Translations under genes and position numbers: made by a program
Shown here: in pieces, positions 51,676 through 61,169 of the stretch
How the letters are laid out: the number at the start of each line of letters is the position of its first letter
Numbering within the stretch: position 1 is the stretch's first letter
The notes under the pieces: model-generated
The model's database searches: none
What the model saw: the letters and a program-made list of their open reading frames with translations, nothing else
Told to the model about the DNA's origin: nothing
Source of the DNA: Corynebacterium senegalense
Lineage (GTDB): Bacteria > Actinomycetota > Actinomycetes > Mycobacteriales > Mycobacteriaceae
Reading direction: 5' to 3'
NCBI RefSeq assembly: GCF_900411315.1
Contig: NZ_LS990887.1
Span: forward strand, 124,001 to 188,000
DNA length: 64,000 nt

Positions 51676-52402
51676 ATTGCCCGATCCGCCCGGCCGCGTC
51701 CTCCGTGACGAAGAGTCGCGTCTCTCTGCTTCCGCGGGCACCCGCCGCGGGCCACTCCCGTGTATCGGACCCGGCGGCGACGTGCGCGGCCGCCTCCGCC
51801 TTCTCCGCACCCGAGACGAGCAGCCAGACCCGCTCCGCGCGGTGGACGGCCGGAAGCGTGAGGGTGGCGCGCTCGGCCGGGGGCTTCGGCGAGTCGGTCA
51901 CCGCCACGACCAGGCGGTCCGCCTCGGCTGTGGCGGCGGCGTGGGGGAACAGGGAGTTGACGTGGCCCTCGCCGCCCATTCCGAGCAGGTGGAGGTCGAA
52001 ACCGCGCGGCGCGGTGGTGTTCAGCACCGACTCGTAGCCGCGCACGGCCTCCGCCATGTCGCCTCCGGTAAGGCCGTAGCCGTGGACGCGCTCCGGGGGG
52101 ATCGGGACGCCATCGAGCAGCGCCTCGCGGGCCTGGCCCTCGTTGGAGTCCGGGTGGGTGACGGGGACGTTGCGCTCGTCGCCGAAGTAGACGTGGACGC
52201 GCGACCAGTCGACCTGGCGGGCGGAAAGTTCGCGCAGCAGGGCGATGCCCGCGCCGCCGCCGGTGAGGACCAGCCGCGCCATACCGTCGCCGTTCACCCC
52301 GCCCGCGGGGTCCGCGTGGATCGCGGCGAGGGTGGCGGTGAGGCGGTCGGCGGTGGCGTCGACAAGCGCTGCGAGGTTGGGGAAGCGCGAAACGGTGACC
52401 AT
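51674..52402 (-). CDS. pgl: 6-phosphogluconolactonase
   Basis: Hydrolyses the lactone made by Zwf. The 242-residue protein has LVLTGGGAGIALLREL (phosphate-binding), VHVYFGDERNVPVTHPDSN and FDLHLLGMGGEGHVNSLFPH, typical of the DevB-type family. The ATG at 52402 has GGAGGA just upstream. It is the last gene of the tkt operon. Confidence 0.95.
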   Translation of the reverse strand: MVTVSRFPNLAALVDATADRLTATLAAIHADPAGGVNGDGMARLVLTGGGAGIALLRELSARQVDWSRVHVYFGDERNVPVTHPDSNEGQAREALLDGVPIPPERVHGYGLTGGDMAEAVRGYESVLNTTAPRGFDLHLLGMGGEGHVNSLFPHAAATAEADRLVVAVTDSPKPPAERATLTLPAVHRAERVWLLVSGAEKAEAAAHVAAGSDTREWPAAGARGSRETRLFVTEDAAGRIGQ

Positions 52403-52421
52403 GGGGTTCCTCCTTGCGGGG

Positions 52422-53354
52422 CTAACCCGCCGTGATGTGGACCAGACCCGCGAGAGCGCGGGCGTAGGCGGTGTCGGGGTCGAGGTGACGCAGCTCCTCG
52501 GCGAGGCACTCCGCGTCCGTGCGCGCGGTCATGGCGACGTAGGAGTCGGGCAGCCCCGGGGACGAGATTCGCACGCTGCGCTCGTCGACGACCGTGACCG
52601 CGATGATCCCGTCGGAGCGGGTGATGCTCAGCTCGGTAATGGGCACGTTCTGGATGATCGCGCAGGGTTCCTCGGCGGGCAGCCGGACGACGTCGACGTC
52701 CAGGCAGCTGGCGAGCCAGCCGGCGGCGATGTCGACGGCCGGGTTGTCCACCGGACCCGTGATGCGCGCCGACAGGATCGTGGCGCCCGGGTTGCGGTCC
52801 AGTGCCGAGGCGACAATGCCGCGCCACAGGGTGATGCGCGACCACATCATGTCGGAGTCGCCGGGGGTGTAGCCGCTGCTCAGGCGCAGCAAGGTGTTGC
52901 CGGAGAGATCGCGGCGGGCGTTCGTAATGCGCCGCTGCGCGAAGACGCCCAGCTGCGATCGCGCGGGGACCTTCGGCGCGGCGGTCGGCCACCACGCCAC
53001 GATGGGGGTGTCCGGAAGCAGCAGCGGGGTGACCACCGAATCCAGGTGGTGGACAAGGTCGCCGCGCAGGTGCATGACCACCATCTCGGAGGCGCCCTCC
53101 TCGGCGGTGAGCACGACCTCCGCGTCGAGGGAAGTGGGGGCGTCGGCGTCGCCGCGCACGATGACGAGCACGCGGGCGGGGTGCTCGCGGGTGGCTTCGC
53201 GCACGGACAGGAGGATCGAGTCGAGGTCGTCGTCAGCAGAGGCCTCGACGAGGAGGGTGAGCACGCGCCCGGTGGCGAGCGAGAACAGCTCCTGCCCGTT
53301 GACGAGGGAGGAGGCGATCTCGGAGGTGGAGGTGTCGGTCAGGGTGATGTTCAT
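52422..53354 (-). CDS. opcA: Glucose-6-phosphate dehydrogenase assembly protein OpcA
   Basis: A 310-residue actinobacterial/cyanobacterial-type OpcA that binds and activates Zwf. Recognisable stretches are SEMVVMHLRGDLVHHLDSVVTPLLLPDTPIVAWWP, GIVASALDRNPGA and ITRSDGIIAVTV. It has no catalytic motif; its position between zwf and pgl is the main support. AAAGGA upstream fits the ATG at 53354. Confidence 0.93.
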   Translation of the reverse strand: MNITLTDTSTSEIASSLVNGQELFSLATGRVLTLLVEASADDDLDSILLSVREATREHPARVLVIVRGDADAPTSLDAEVVLTAEEGASEMVVMHLRGDLVHHLDSVVTPLLLPDTPIVAWWPTAAPKVPARSQLGVFAQRRITNARRDLSGNTLLRLSSGYTPGDSDMMWSRITLWRGIVASALDRNPGATILSARITGPVDNPAVDIAAGWLASCLDVDVVRLPAEEPCAIIQNVPITELSITRSDGIIAVTVVDERSVRISSPGLPDSYVAMTARTDAECLAEELRHLDPDTAYARALAGLVHITAG

Positions 53355-53372
53355 CGGGGAAATCCTTTCCGT

Positions 53373-54920
53373 CTACGGGCGGCGCCAGACGCGCCCGTCG
53401 GCCTCGAGCATGCGGTCGGCGGACTCGGGCCCCCAGGTGCCGGCGGCGTACTCGTCGGGCCTTCCGTTTTCCGCCCAGTAGTCGAGGATCGGGTCGAGGA
53501 TCTCCCAGCTGTACTCGACCTCCTCGTTGGTGGGGAAGAGGCTGGACTCGTCGAGTAGGGCGTCGAGGATGAGCCGCTCGTAGGCCTCCGGGGACTTCTC
53601 GGTGAAGGCCTCGGAGTAGGAGAAGTTCATGTTCACGTCTCGCACCTCGAGCGCGGAGCCGGGGACCTTGGAACCGAAGCGCATGAGCACGCCCTCGTCC
53701 GGCTGGATGCGCAGGACCACCGCGTTGTTGGTCAGCGACTCCGTCTGGCCCGGCTGGAAGGGCTGGTAGGGCGGGCGCTTGAGCACGAGGGCGATCTCGG
53801 TCACGCGCCTGCCGAGGCGCTTGCCGGTGCGCAGGTAGAACGGCACGCCCGCCCAGCGGCGGGTGTTGATCTGCAGCGTGCAGGCGGCGAAGGTCTCGGT
53901 GGTGGAGTCCGGGTCGAAGCCCTCCTCCTCCCGCAGGCCGACGACCTTTTCCGAGCCCTGCCAGCCGGCGGTGTACTGCCCGCGCGCGGTGGTGCGGTCG
54001 AAGGGCTCGACGGGGTAGGTCGCCCGGAGCACCTTGATCTTCTCGGCCTTGAGCTGGCGGGGGGAAAACGACGCCGGCTCCTCCATCGCGACCAGCGCCA
54101 TGAGCTGGATGAGGTGGTTCTGGATGACGTCGCGCGCGGCGCCGATGCCGTCGTAGTAGCCGGCTCGGCCGCCGAGGCCGATGTCCTCGGCCATGGTGAT
54201 CTGGACGTGGTCGATGTAGTTGGCGTTCCAGATCGGCTCGAAGAGCTGGTTGGCGAAGCGCAGCGCGAGGATGTTCTGCACCGTCTCCTTGCCCAGGTAG
54301 TGGTCGATGCGGAACACCGAGCGCTCCGGGAAGACCTGGTTGACCACCTCGTTGAGCTCCCGGGCGGTGGCTGCGTCGTGGCCGAAGGGTTTCTCGATGA
54401 CCACGCGGCGCCACTGCCCGTCTTCCGGGGTGGCCATGCCGCAGCGGTCGAGCTGGTGGATGACATCCGAGAAGTAGTCCGGGGGAACAGAGAGGTAGTA
54501 GGCCCAGTTCCCGGCGGTGCCGCGGGTGGCGTCCATCTCGCGGAGCAGCTCCGCGAGCGAGTCGAAGGCCTGGTCGTCGTTGAAGGCGCCCCGGACGAAG
54601 TGCATGCCCTCCGCGAGGCGCTCCCAGACGTTGTCGTTGAAGCGCGTGCGCGCGCCCTTCTCGACGGCACCGCGGACGTAGTCCTCGAAGTCGCGCTTCG
54701 ACCACTCGCGCCGGCCAAACCCGATGAGGGTGAAGCCGGCGGGAAGCAGCCCGCGGTTGGCCAGGTCGTAGATGGCGGGGAGGAGCTTCTTGCGGGCCAG
54801 GTCGCCTGTCACCCCGAAGATGACGAGCCCTGAGGGCCCGGCGATGCGGGGCAGCCGGGTGTCGTCTGCCTGGCGCAGGGGGTTGAGCGGTTGCTGCTCG
54901 CGTGCGGCGGCGTTGGCCAC
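53373..54920 (-). CDS. zwf: Glucose-6-phosphate 1-dehydrogenase
   Basis: Entry enzyme of the oxidative pentose phosphate path, the main NADPH source. The 515-residue protein has VIFGVTGDLARKKLLPAIYDL near 35-55, the substrate signature RIDHYLGKE near 212-220, and a conserved C-terminal half. The GTG at 54920 is chosen because AAAGGTGA is 4-5 nt upstream; the open frame further left belongs to another frame of tal. Fits the tkt-tal-zwf-opcA-pgl operon. Confidence 0.96.
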   Translation of the reverse strand: MANAAAREQQPLNPLRQADDTRLPRIAGPSGLVIFGVTGDLARKKLLPAIYDLANRGLLPAGFTLIGFGRREWSKRDFEDYVRGAVEKGARTRFNDNVWERLAEGMHFVRGAFNDDQAFDSLAELLREMDATRGTAGNWAYYLSVPPDYFSDVIHQLDRCGMATPEDGQWRRVVIEKPFGHDAATARELNEVVNQVFPERSVFRIDHYLGKETVQNILALRFANQLFEPIWNANYIDHVQITMAEDIGLGGRAGYYDGIGAARDVIQNHLIQLMALVAMEEPASFSPRQLKAEKIKVLRATYPVEPFDRTTARGQYTAGWQGSEKVVGLREEEGFDPDSTTETFAACTLQINTRRWAGVPFYLRTGKRLGRRVTEIALVLKRPPYQPFQPGQTESLTNNAVVLRIQPDEGVLMRFGSKVPGSALEVRDVNMNFSYSEAFTEKSPEAYERLILDALLDESSLFPTNEEVEYSWEILDPILDYWAENGRPDEYAAGTWGPESADRMLEADGRVWRRP

Positions 54921-54951
54921 GTGGTCACCTTTCGGGGTTCGGCGGGTTGTT

Positions 54952-56037
54952 TTAGCGCAGGTTCTCGAGCATGGATTCGAGGAGTTCCTGCCACGCGTCG
55001 ACGAACTTGTCGACGCCCTCGCGCTCCAGTACCCGCACGACGTCGTCGAGGTCGACACCCACGGACTCCAGGCGGTCGAAGACCTCCCGGGCCTCGCCCG
55101 CGAAGCCGGTGAGGGTGTCACCGTGCAGCCCGCCGAGCTCGAGGACGGCGTCAAGGGTGGCTTCGGGCATCGTGTTGACGGTGTGGGGCCCGGCGAGCTC
55201 GGTGACGTACATCGTCGCCGGGTACTCCGGGTTCTTCACGCCTGTCGACGCCCACAGCGGGCGCTGCCGGTGCGCCCCGGCGGGCAGGTCCGGCTCGACC
55301 TGGAACTCATCGAGGAAGAGCTGGTAGGCGAGGCGCGCGTTGGCGATGCCCGCCTTGCCGCGCAGGGCCAGCGCCTCCTCGGTGCCGATGGCCTCGAGGC
55401 GCTTGTCCACCTCGGTGTCCATCCGCGAGACGAAAAAGGAGGCGACGGAGTGGATGGTGGAGACGTCGCGGCCGGCCTCCAGGGCGCGGCGGATGCCCTC
55501 CTTGTACGCCTCGATGACCTGCTTGTAGCGGTCCACCGAGAAGATCAGCGTGACGTTGACGGAGATGCCCTCCGCGAGCGCCGCGGTGATCGCGGGCAGC
55601 GACTCGTCGGTGGCGGGGATCTTGATCATCACGTTCTCGCGGTCGACTAGGCGCCACAGCTCCTTGGCCTGCTCGACGGTGCGCTGCTCGTCGGCGGCGT
55701 AGCGGGGGTCGACCTCGATGGAGACGCGCCCGTCGCGCCCGTCAGTGCGGGCGAAGACGTCGGCGAACAGGTCGCAGGCGTCCTGGACGTCCTTGATGCT
55801 CATGGCGTAGACGGCCTCGTCGACGTTGGAGCCCGCGGCCTTCAGCTCGGCGAGTTGGACGTCGTAAGCATTGCCTCCCGACATTGCCTTGGCGAAGATG
55901 GCGGGGTTCGTGGTCACGCCGACGATGGACTTTGCCGCCCGGATCTCGTCGAGGTTGCCGCTGGTGATGCGGTCGCGGGAGAGATCGTCGAGCCAGGTGG
56001 AGGTGCCGATCTCGGCGAGTTCGTCAATATAGGTCAT
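54952..56037 (-). CDS. tal: Transaldolase
   Basis: Transfers dihydroxyacetone units between sugar phosphates. The 361-residue protein is of the long actinobacterial type, with WLDDLSRDRI, GVTTNPAIFAKAM near 42-54, the Schiff-base lysine in NVMIKIPATDES and VNVTLIFSVDRY. The ATG at 56037 lies 17 nt after tkt, with GAAGGAT upstream. Confidence 0.96.
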   Translation of the reverse strand: MTYIDELAEIGTSTWLDDLSRDRITSGNLDEIRAAKSIVGVTTNPAIFAKAMSGGNAYDVQLAELKAAGSNVDEAVYAMSIKDVQDACDLFADVFARTDGRDGRVSIEVDPRYAADEQRTVEQAKELWRLVDRENVMIKIPATDESLPAITAALAEGISVNVTLIFSVDRYKQVIEAYKEGIRRALEAGRDVSTIHSVASFFVSRMDTEVDKRLEAIGTEEALALRGKAGIANARLAYQLFLDEFQVEPDLPAGAHRQRPLWASTGVKNPEYPATMYVTELAGPHTVNTMPEATLDAVLELGGLHGDTLTGFAGEAREVFDRLESVGVDLDDVVRVLEREGVDKFVDAWQELLESMLENLR

Positions 56038-56054
56038 GGTGGATCCTTCTTCGC

Positions 56055-58160
56055 TTAAGAGTTGCGGACCGACTCGAGGGATGCGCGGGCGGCGTCGAGC
56101 ACGTTCTCCGTGGTGAAGCCGAAGCGCTCGAACAGCTCGCTGCCCGGGGCGGAGGCGCCGAAGTGCTGGAGCGAGACGTTGCGGCCGTGGTCGCCGGTGA
56201 AGCGGTGCCACGGCATGGCGATGCCCGCCTCGACCGAGACGCGCGCCTTGACCTCGCTCGGCAGGACGGACTCGATGTAATCCTCCTCCTGCTCGAGGAA
56301 CCACTCGATGGAGGGGAAGGAGACGACGCGCGCCGCAGTTCCCTCGGCCTCGAGCTGCTTCGCAGCCTCGACGGCGTACTGGACCTCGGAGCCCGTGGCC
56401 ATGAGGATGACGTCCGGGGTGGCCTTCGACGACTCGACCAGGACGTAGGCACCGCGGGCGACGCCCTCGAAGGCCTTCTCCTTCGTGCCCTCGAGGACGG
56501 GGAGGTTCTGGCGGGACAGGGCGAGGATCTTCGGCTGCTCGCGGCCCTCCAGCGCCGCCTTCCACGCGGCGGAGGTCTCGTTGGCGTCCGCCGGGCGGAT
56601 CACGGCGAGGTCCGGGATGGCGCGCAGGGCGGTGAGGGTCTCCACGGGCTGGTGCGTCGGGCCGTCCTCGCCGAGGCCGATGGAGTCGTGGGTGAACACG
56701 TAGTAGCCGTCGATGCCGGACAGCGCCGCGACGCGGATGGCGGGGTAGAGGTACTCGGAGAAGATGAGGAAGGTGCCGCCGTAGACGCGGGTGCCGCCGT
56801 GCAGCGCGATGCCGTTCATGATCGAACCCATGGCGTGCTCGCGGATGCCGAAGTGCAGGTTGCGGCCGTAGGGCTGCGCGGAGAACATGTCCGTGGTGAT
56901 GGCCTCGGGGCCGAAGGAGTCGGCCCCCTTGACCAGGGTGTTGTTGGACCCGGCGAGGTCGGCGGAGCCGCCCCACAACTCGGGCAGCGCCGCGGCGGCT
57001 GCCTGGATGGCGGCCTCGGAGGCCTTGCGGGTGGCCAGGCCCTTGGGGTCCGCGTCCCAGGTGGGGAAGTCGGCGGCCCAGTTCTCCGGCAGCTGGCGGG
57101 CCGTGAGCCGCTCCAGCAGAGCCTTGTTCTCGGGCTTGCGCTCGGCCCAGGCGGCGAACTTCTCGTCCCAGGCGGCGCGCTTGGCGGCACCGCGCTCGAC
57201 GAGCTTGCGGGTGTGGGCGATGACCTCGTCCTCGACGGGGAAGGCGACCTCGGGGTCGAAGCCGAGCTCCTGCTTCACCAGCTTGATTTCCTCGGCGCCG
57301 AGGGCCGCGCCGTGGATGGCGCCGGTGTTCTGCAGGTTCGGGGCGGGGTAGCCGATGACGGTCTTGACGCGGATGATCGTCGGGCGCGACGTGTCGGCCT
57401 TGGCCTCGGCGACGGCGGCCTCGATGGCGACGACATCCTCGCCGGACTCGACGGTGAGCGTCTGCCAGCCGTAGGCCTCGTAGCGCTTCATCACGTCCTC
57501 GGTGAACGCGATCTGGGTGTTGTCCTCGATGGAGATGCGGTTGTCGTCCCAGAACAGGATGAGGTTGCCCAGCTGCTGGGTGCCCGCGAGCGAGGACGCC
57601 TCGGCGGTCACGCCCTCCTGGAGGCAGCCGTCGCCGGCGACGACGTAGATGAAGTGGTCGAACGGGGACTCGCCCGGGGCGGCCTCGGGGTCGTAGAGCC
57701 CGCGCTCGCGGCGCGCCGCCATCGCCATGCCGACGGCGGAGGCGAGGCCCTGGCCGAGCGGGCCGGTGGTGATCTCCACGTGGGCGGTGTGGTTGTACTC
57801 GGGGTGGCCCGGGGTCTTGGAGCCCCAGGTGCGCAGTGCCTTGAGGTCCTCGATCTCAAGACCGAGACCGCCCAGGTAGAGCTGGATGTACTGGGTTAGG
57901 GAGGAGTGCCCGTTGGAGAGGACGAAACGGTCGCGGCCGACCCAGTGCGGGTCGCGCGGGTCGATGTCCATCACGCGCTGGTAGAGGGTGTAGGCCAGCG
58001 GGGCGAGCGACATCGCGGTGCCGGGGTGGCCGGAGCCGCAGTTCTCCACGGCGTCGGCAGCGAGGACTCGGACGGTGTCTACCGCGCGAGTGTCGGTGTC
58101 GGTCCAGTCGTCCGGGTAGTTGCGGACGGTCATGGCTTCGAGTTCGGGAGAAAGAGTCAA
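56055..58160 (-). CDS. tkt: Transketolase
   Basis: Thiamine-diphosphate enzyme of the pentose phosphate path. The 701-residue protein has ENCGSGHPGTAMSLAPLAY, the TPP motif VAGDGCLQEG with NLILFWDDNRIS, and the pyrimidine-binding FTHDSIGLGEDGPTHQPVE near 490. It starts at TTG (58160) with GAGGAA about 6 nt upstream, the same rare start that C. glutamicum tkt uses. It is the first gene of the operon. Confidence 0.97.
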   Translation of the reverse strand: MTLSPELEAMTVRNYPDDWTDTDTRAVDTVRVLAADAVENCGSGHPGTAMSLAPLAYTLYQRVMDIDPRDPHWVGRDRFVLSNGHSSLTQYIQLYLGGLGLEIEDLKALRTWGSKTPGHPEYNHTAHVEITTGPLGQGLASAVGMAMAARRERGLYDPEAAPGESPFDHFIYVVAGDGCLQEGVTAEASSLAGTQQLGNLILFWDDNRISIEDNTQIAFTEDVMKRYEAYGWQTLTVESGEDVVAIEAAVAEAKADTSRPTIIRVKTVIGYPAPNLQNTGAIHGAALGAEEIKLVKQELGFDPEVAFPVEDEVIAHTRKLVERGAAKRAAWDEKFAAWAERKPENKALLERLTARQLPENWAADFPTWDADPKGLATRKASEAAIQAAAAALPELWGGSADLAGSNNTLVKGADSFGPEAITTDMFSAQPYGRNLHFGIREHAMGSIMNGIALHGGTRVYGGTFLIFSEYLYPAIRVAALSGIDGYYVFTHDSIGLGEDGPTHQPVETLTALRAIPDLAVIRPADANETSAAWKAALEGREQPKILALSRQNLPVLEGTKEKAFEGVARGAYVLVESSKATPDVILMATGSEVQYAVEAAKQLEAEGTAARVVSFPSIEWFLEQEEDYIESVLPSEVKARVSVEAGIAMPWHRFTGDHGRNVSLQHFGASAPGSELFERFGFTTENVLDAARASLESVRNS

Positions 58161-58434
58161 AGTTTCCTCGCTTTGGTGTGGCTTCGTTCAGCGCGGGCGC
58201 GTGTACGCACCAAGCCTAACCGTTCGTCGGCGGCGGCGTCCTATGGACCACCACTAGGTTGACAGTGGGAGGGCGCAGTGCGTGTTCGATTAGTTGGGGC
58301 AGGTGGTCTGGGGCTACCATCGTCCAAAGGATTGAGGTCGCGCGGAACTAACCTGGCGCGGCCCACGACTAACTCAGATGCAGGCCCGCCCGACGCGGGC
58401 ACGGCGGCTACGTGTTTGTGTGGAGGAGCATTTC
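58161..58434. promoter_or_regulatory. Divergent tkt / ctaB promoter region
   Basis: This 274-nt stretch contains no gene. On the - strand TAGGCT (58213-58218) is the best -10 box for tkt, 53 nt upstream of its TTG. On the + strand TACCAT (58315-58320) and a TTGACA (58259-58264) are candidate ctaB elements, but their spacing does not form one classical promoter. A ribosome binding site GGAGGA (58422-58427) serves ctaB. Confidence 0.4.
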
Positions 58435-59346
58435 TTGGAGACCATCAAGGCCTATTTCGCCCTGACGAAGCCGAGGGTCATCGAGCTACTCCTCGTCGCC
58501 GCGATCCCGGCGATGCTGCAGGCCGACCGCGGCAGCGTGAACGTGTGGCTCATCCTCGCGACGCTTCTCGGCGGCTGGATGGGTGCTGGCGCCGCCAACA
58601 CCTTCAATATGGTGGCGGACTACGACATCGACCAGAAGATGGGCCGCACGCGCGCCCGCCCGTTGGTGCGGGCGAAGGTGACCAAGAAGCGCGCGGCGAT
58701 CTTCGCTTGGGCGCTGCTGATCGTCAGCGTGCTGTGGCTCGGGCTGCTGTGCCGCTCCTGGCTCGCCGCGTTCTTCATCGTCCTGACCAACTGGTTCTAC
58801 ATCTTCGTCTACACCAAGTGGCTCAAGCGCCGCACCTGGCAGAACGTGATCTGGGGCGGCGCCGCGGGCTGCATGCCGGTCATGGTCGGCTGGGCCGTGA
58901 TCCGCGACAACGTCAACGACGGCACCCCGGACAATTGGTGGCAGGCCGTCGTGCTGTTCATGATCATATTCTTCTGGACGCCCCCGCACACCTGGGCGCT
59001 GGCCATGAAGTACCGCGAGGACTACGCCAAGGCGAACGTCCCGATGCTTCCCGTCATCGCCACCCCGGCCGAGACGACGAGGCAGATCGTCTTCTACTCC
59101 TGGCTCACGGTGGCCACCTCGCTCGTGCTCGTCCCGGCGGCGTCGTGGATTTACCTCATCGCCGCGGTCGCGTCGGGCGTCGCGTTCCTCGTCGTGGCCA
59201 CGCGCCTGCACAACGACGTCAAGGCGGGCGCCGACGTCAAGCCGCTGAAGCTGTTCATCCTCTCCAACAACTACCTCGCCGCCCTCTTCCTGGCGCTGTC
59301 GGTCGACGCGGTCCTGGGGCTGCAGACCATCGCGGAGATGCTGTAG
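58435..59346 (+). CDS. ctaB: Protoheme IX farnesyltransferase (heme O synthase)
   Basis: Attaches farnesyl to heme B for cytochrome aa3. A 303-residue protein with about nine helices and the UbiA-family motifs [22 protein letters not shown] (near 57-78, Asp-rich first site) and [17 protein letters not shown]. The second Asp-rich site is less clear. The TTG at 58435 is chosen because GGAGGA is 7 nt upstream; a longer open frame to 58378 lacks one. Divergent from tkt, convergent with ctaA. Confidence 0.94.
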   Translation: METIKAYFALTKPRVIELLLVAAIPAMLQADRGSVNVWLILATLLGGWMGAGAANTFNMVADYDIDQKMGRTRARPLVRAKVTKKRAAIFAWALLIVSVLWLGLLCRSWLAAFFIVLTNWFYIFVYTKWLKRRTWQNVIWGGAAGCMPVMVGWAVIRDNVNDGTPDNWWQAVVLFMIIFFWTPPHTWALAMKYREDYAKANVPMLPVIATPAETTRQIVFYSWLTVATSLVLVPAASWIYLIAAVASGVAFLVVATRLHNDVKAGADVKPLKLFILSNNYLAALFLALSVDAVLGLQTIAEML

Positions 59347-59370
59347 GGGGCATCGCTTCACGACGCCCCC
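59346..59370. terminator. Hairpin between convergent ctaB and ctaA
   Basis: GGGGGC-A-TCG pairs with CGA-C-GCCCCC over the loop CTTCA (one A/C mismatch). There is no T-run, but it is the only structure in the 31-nt gap and could act on both transcripts. Confidence 0.45.
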
Positions 59371-59377
59371 ATCGGCC

Positions 59378-60328
59378 CTACACCAGAAGCGGCAGCCGCC
59401 TGCGCCCGTGGGCGTAGAGGAAGGCGCAGAACGCCACGACCACCGACGACATCGCGATGTGGAAGGGCACGGTCCAGCGCGGCACGCCCAGGTAGAACTG
59501 GGTGACCCCGATGGCCCACTGGAGCACCAGCGCGGCGACGAGCACGAGCGAGGTGTTGAAGGCGTCCTTCGGCGCGTTGCTGCGGCGCAGGATGTACACG
59601 GTGGCCAGCGTGGTGAACAGGTACAGGTACATGCACGCGGCGTGGACGTAGACGAGCATGCGCGTGTCCAGCTCGAGGCGGCCGTCCATGCCGGCGGCGG
59701 CGTCGCCGGAGTGGGGGCCTGACCCGGTGACCATGGTTCCGGTGACGAGGATGAGCGAGAGCGCAACGGCCGCAAGAACGGTCATCGTGCGGGCGCTGGG
59801 GGTGTAGCGGCGCTGGGGCTCGGCGTCGTCGCTTTCGGCAATGCGCATGTAGAGCAGCGCGGCGATCCAGACGAGGATCATCGAGGGCAGGAAGTGCAGC
59901 GCGACGGCCCACCAGCGCAGATCGATGCGCACGGAGATCCCACCGATGATCGCCTGCACCACGATGCCGGCGAGGGAGGCGATGGCGAGCCACTTCAGCT
60001 CGGAGCGTCGGCCGGCGCGGTAGACGGCGACGATGACCGCTACGGCTGCGGCCGTGAGCACGAAGGTGAGCAGGCGGTTGCCGAACTCGATGGCCTGGTG
60101 GATCCAGGGTGCCGCTCCGGCCACGGGGACGAGGGAGCCCTCGTGGCACAGCGGCCAGGTGTCGCAGCCGAGGCCGGAGCCGGTGACGCGCACGAGCGAA
60201 CCGGTGACGGTGATGCCGCCCTGGCCGATGAGGAGGAGCAGGGCCAAGAGGCGCTGCAGGCCGATGCTGGGGTTGCGCCAGGCCTCGCGGAAGGAGGTGG
60301 AGGCTGGTGCGTGTGTGGTGGTACTCAC
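59378..60328 (-). CDS. ctaA: Heme A synthase
   Basis: Oxidises heme O to heme A. A 316-residue membrane protein with eight helices, built from two similar halves. Features are GQGGITVTGSLVRVTGSGLGC, the first-loop cysteine pair CDTWPLC, heme-ligand His residues (EFGNRLL region, ALHFLPSM, YVHAACMYLYLF) and TGSGPHSGD. The GTG at 60328 (VSTTTHAP) is preferred; an upstream TTG at 60349 would add seven residues. It supplies the cytochrome aa3 oxidase together with ctaB. Confidence 0.92.
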   Translation of the reverse strand: MSTTTHAPASTSFREAWRNPSIGLQRLLALLLLIGQGGITVTGSLVRVTGSGLGCDTWPLCHEGSLVPVAGAAPWIHQAIEFGNRLLTFVLTAAAVAVIVAVYRAGRRSELKWLAIASLAGIVVQAIIGGISVRIDLRWWAVALHFLPSMILVWIAALLYMRIAESDDAEPQRRYTPSARTMTVLAAVALSLILVTGTMVTGSGPHSGDAAAGMDGRLELDTRMLVYVHAACMYLYLFTTLATVYILRRSNAPKDAFNTSLVLVAALVLQWAIGVTQFYLGVPRWTVPFHIAMSSVVVAFCAFLYAHGRRRLPLLV

Positions 60329-60403
60329 TGGGATACCGATCCCTTTCAATCCAACTTTTGTTCGAGTTCTACCTTAACGGACGGCCCGCCCAACCTGGGA
60401 AAT

Positions 60404-61165
60404 CTAGCCGTCGAAGCGGAACCAGCGAACGGCCCCGGCTGTGGCGGCGACGGCCCAGGCGAGCAGCGAGACCCACGCGGCGGGGTTGAAGCTCGCCGTG
60501 AGTGCCTGGGACAGGGCACCGGCCAGCGCGACGGTGGGCACGACGTTCCACCAGCCCGCGGCCGTAAGGTCGGCGGAGTAGGCGACCCAGCCGACCGCGC
60601 CCATGAGGATGAGCCAGATGAGGTTGGCCAGGGCGAGGACCAGTTCGGAGCTCAGGGTCCCGCCCATGAGCAGGCCCAGGGCGGTGAACGCGGCGACGCC
60701 GAGGAGCAACGCGACGAGGGCGAAAAACACCCCGCCCGCGCTGGCTCGCCACCCGAGCCACAGGGCGATGCTCCCCAGCACCGCGATCTGCACCGCCACG
60801 GTGGCCAGGACGCCGATGATCTTGCCCACGATGATCGTCCAGGCGGGCACGCCCGAGGCCCCGCTGCGCTTCAGGGCTCCGTAGCGCCGGTCGAAGGCGA
60901 GCGAGATCGCCTGCCCGGTGAAGCCCGCGCTGCTGGCGGCCACGGCGAAGACCATGGGCACCACGTGGTTGAGGTCCACCCCGTCGCCGAAGATGGGCAG
61001 CTTCGCCGCCGCGACGAGCAGGACGGCCGGGATGAGGATGTTGACGAGGAGCTGCTCGCCGTGGCGAAGCAGGAGCTTCGCCTCGATCGCGCCCTGGGCC
61101 CAGGCCATTCGGGCGAGCGGGGCGCGGCGCGGGCGCGGGGTGAACGTTCCGGGTGTGATCTCCAT
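60404..61165 (-). CDS. ABC-2 type transporter permease
   Basis: A 253-residue protein with about six membrane helices of the ABC-2 (DrrB-like) exporter family: ARMAWAQGAIEAKLLLRHGEQLL at the cytoplasmic N-terminus and FAVAASSAGFTGQAISLAFDRRYGALKRSG, a typical coupling segment. It starts 4 nt after the ATPase gene. The pair lies between ctaA and mptB in other corynebacteria. Substrate unknown; the position suggests a link to cytochrome assembly or the envelope. Confidence 0.88.
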   Translation of the reverse strand: MEITPGTFTPRPRRAPLARMAWAQGAIEAKLLLRHGEQLLVNILIPAVLLVAAAKLPIFGDGVDLNHVVPMVFAVAASSAGFTGQAISLAFDRRYGALKRSGASGVPAWTIIVGKIIGVLATVAVQIAVLGSIALWLGWRASAGGVFFALVALLLGVAAFTALGLLMGGTLSSELVLALANLIWLILMGAVGWVAYSADLTAAGWWNVVPTVALAGALSQALTASFNPAAWVSLLAWAVAATAGAVRWFRFDG

Positions 61166-61169
61166 GTTT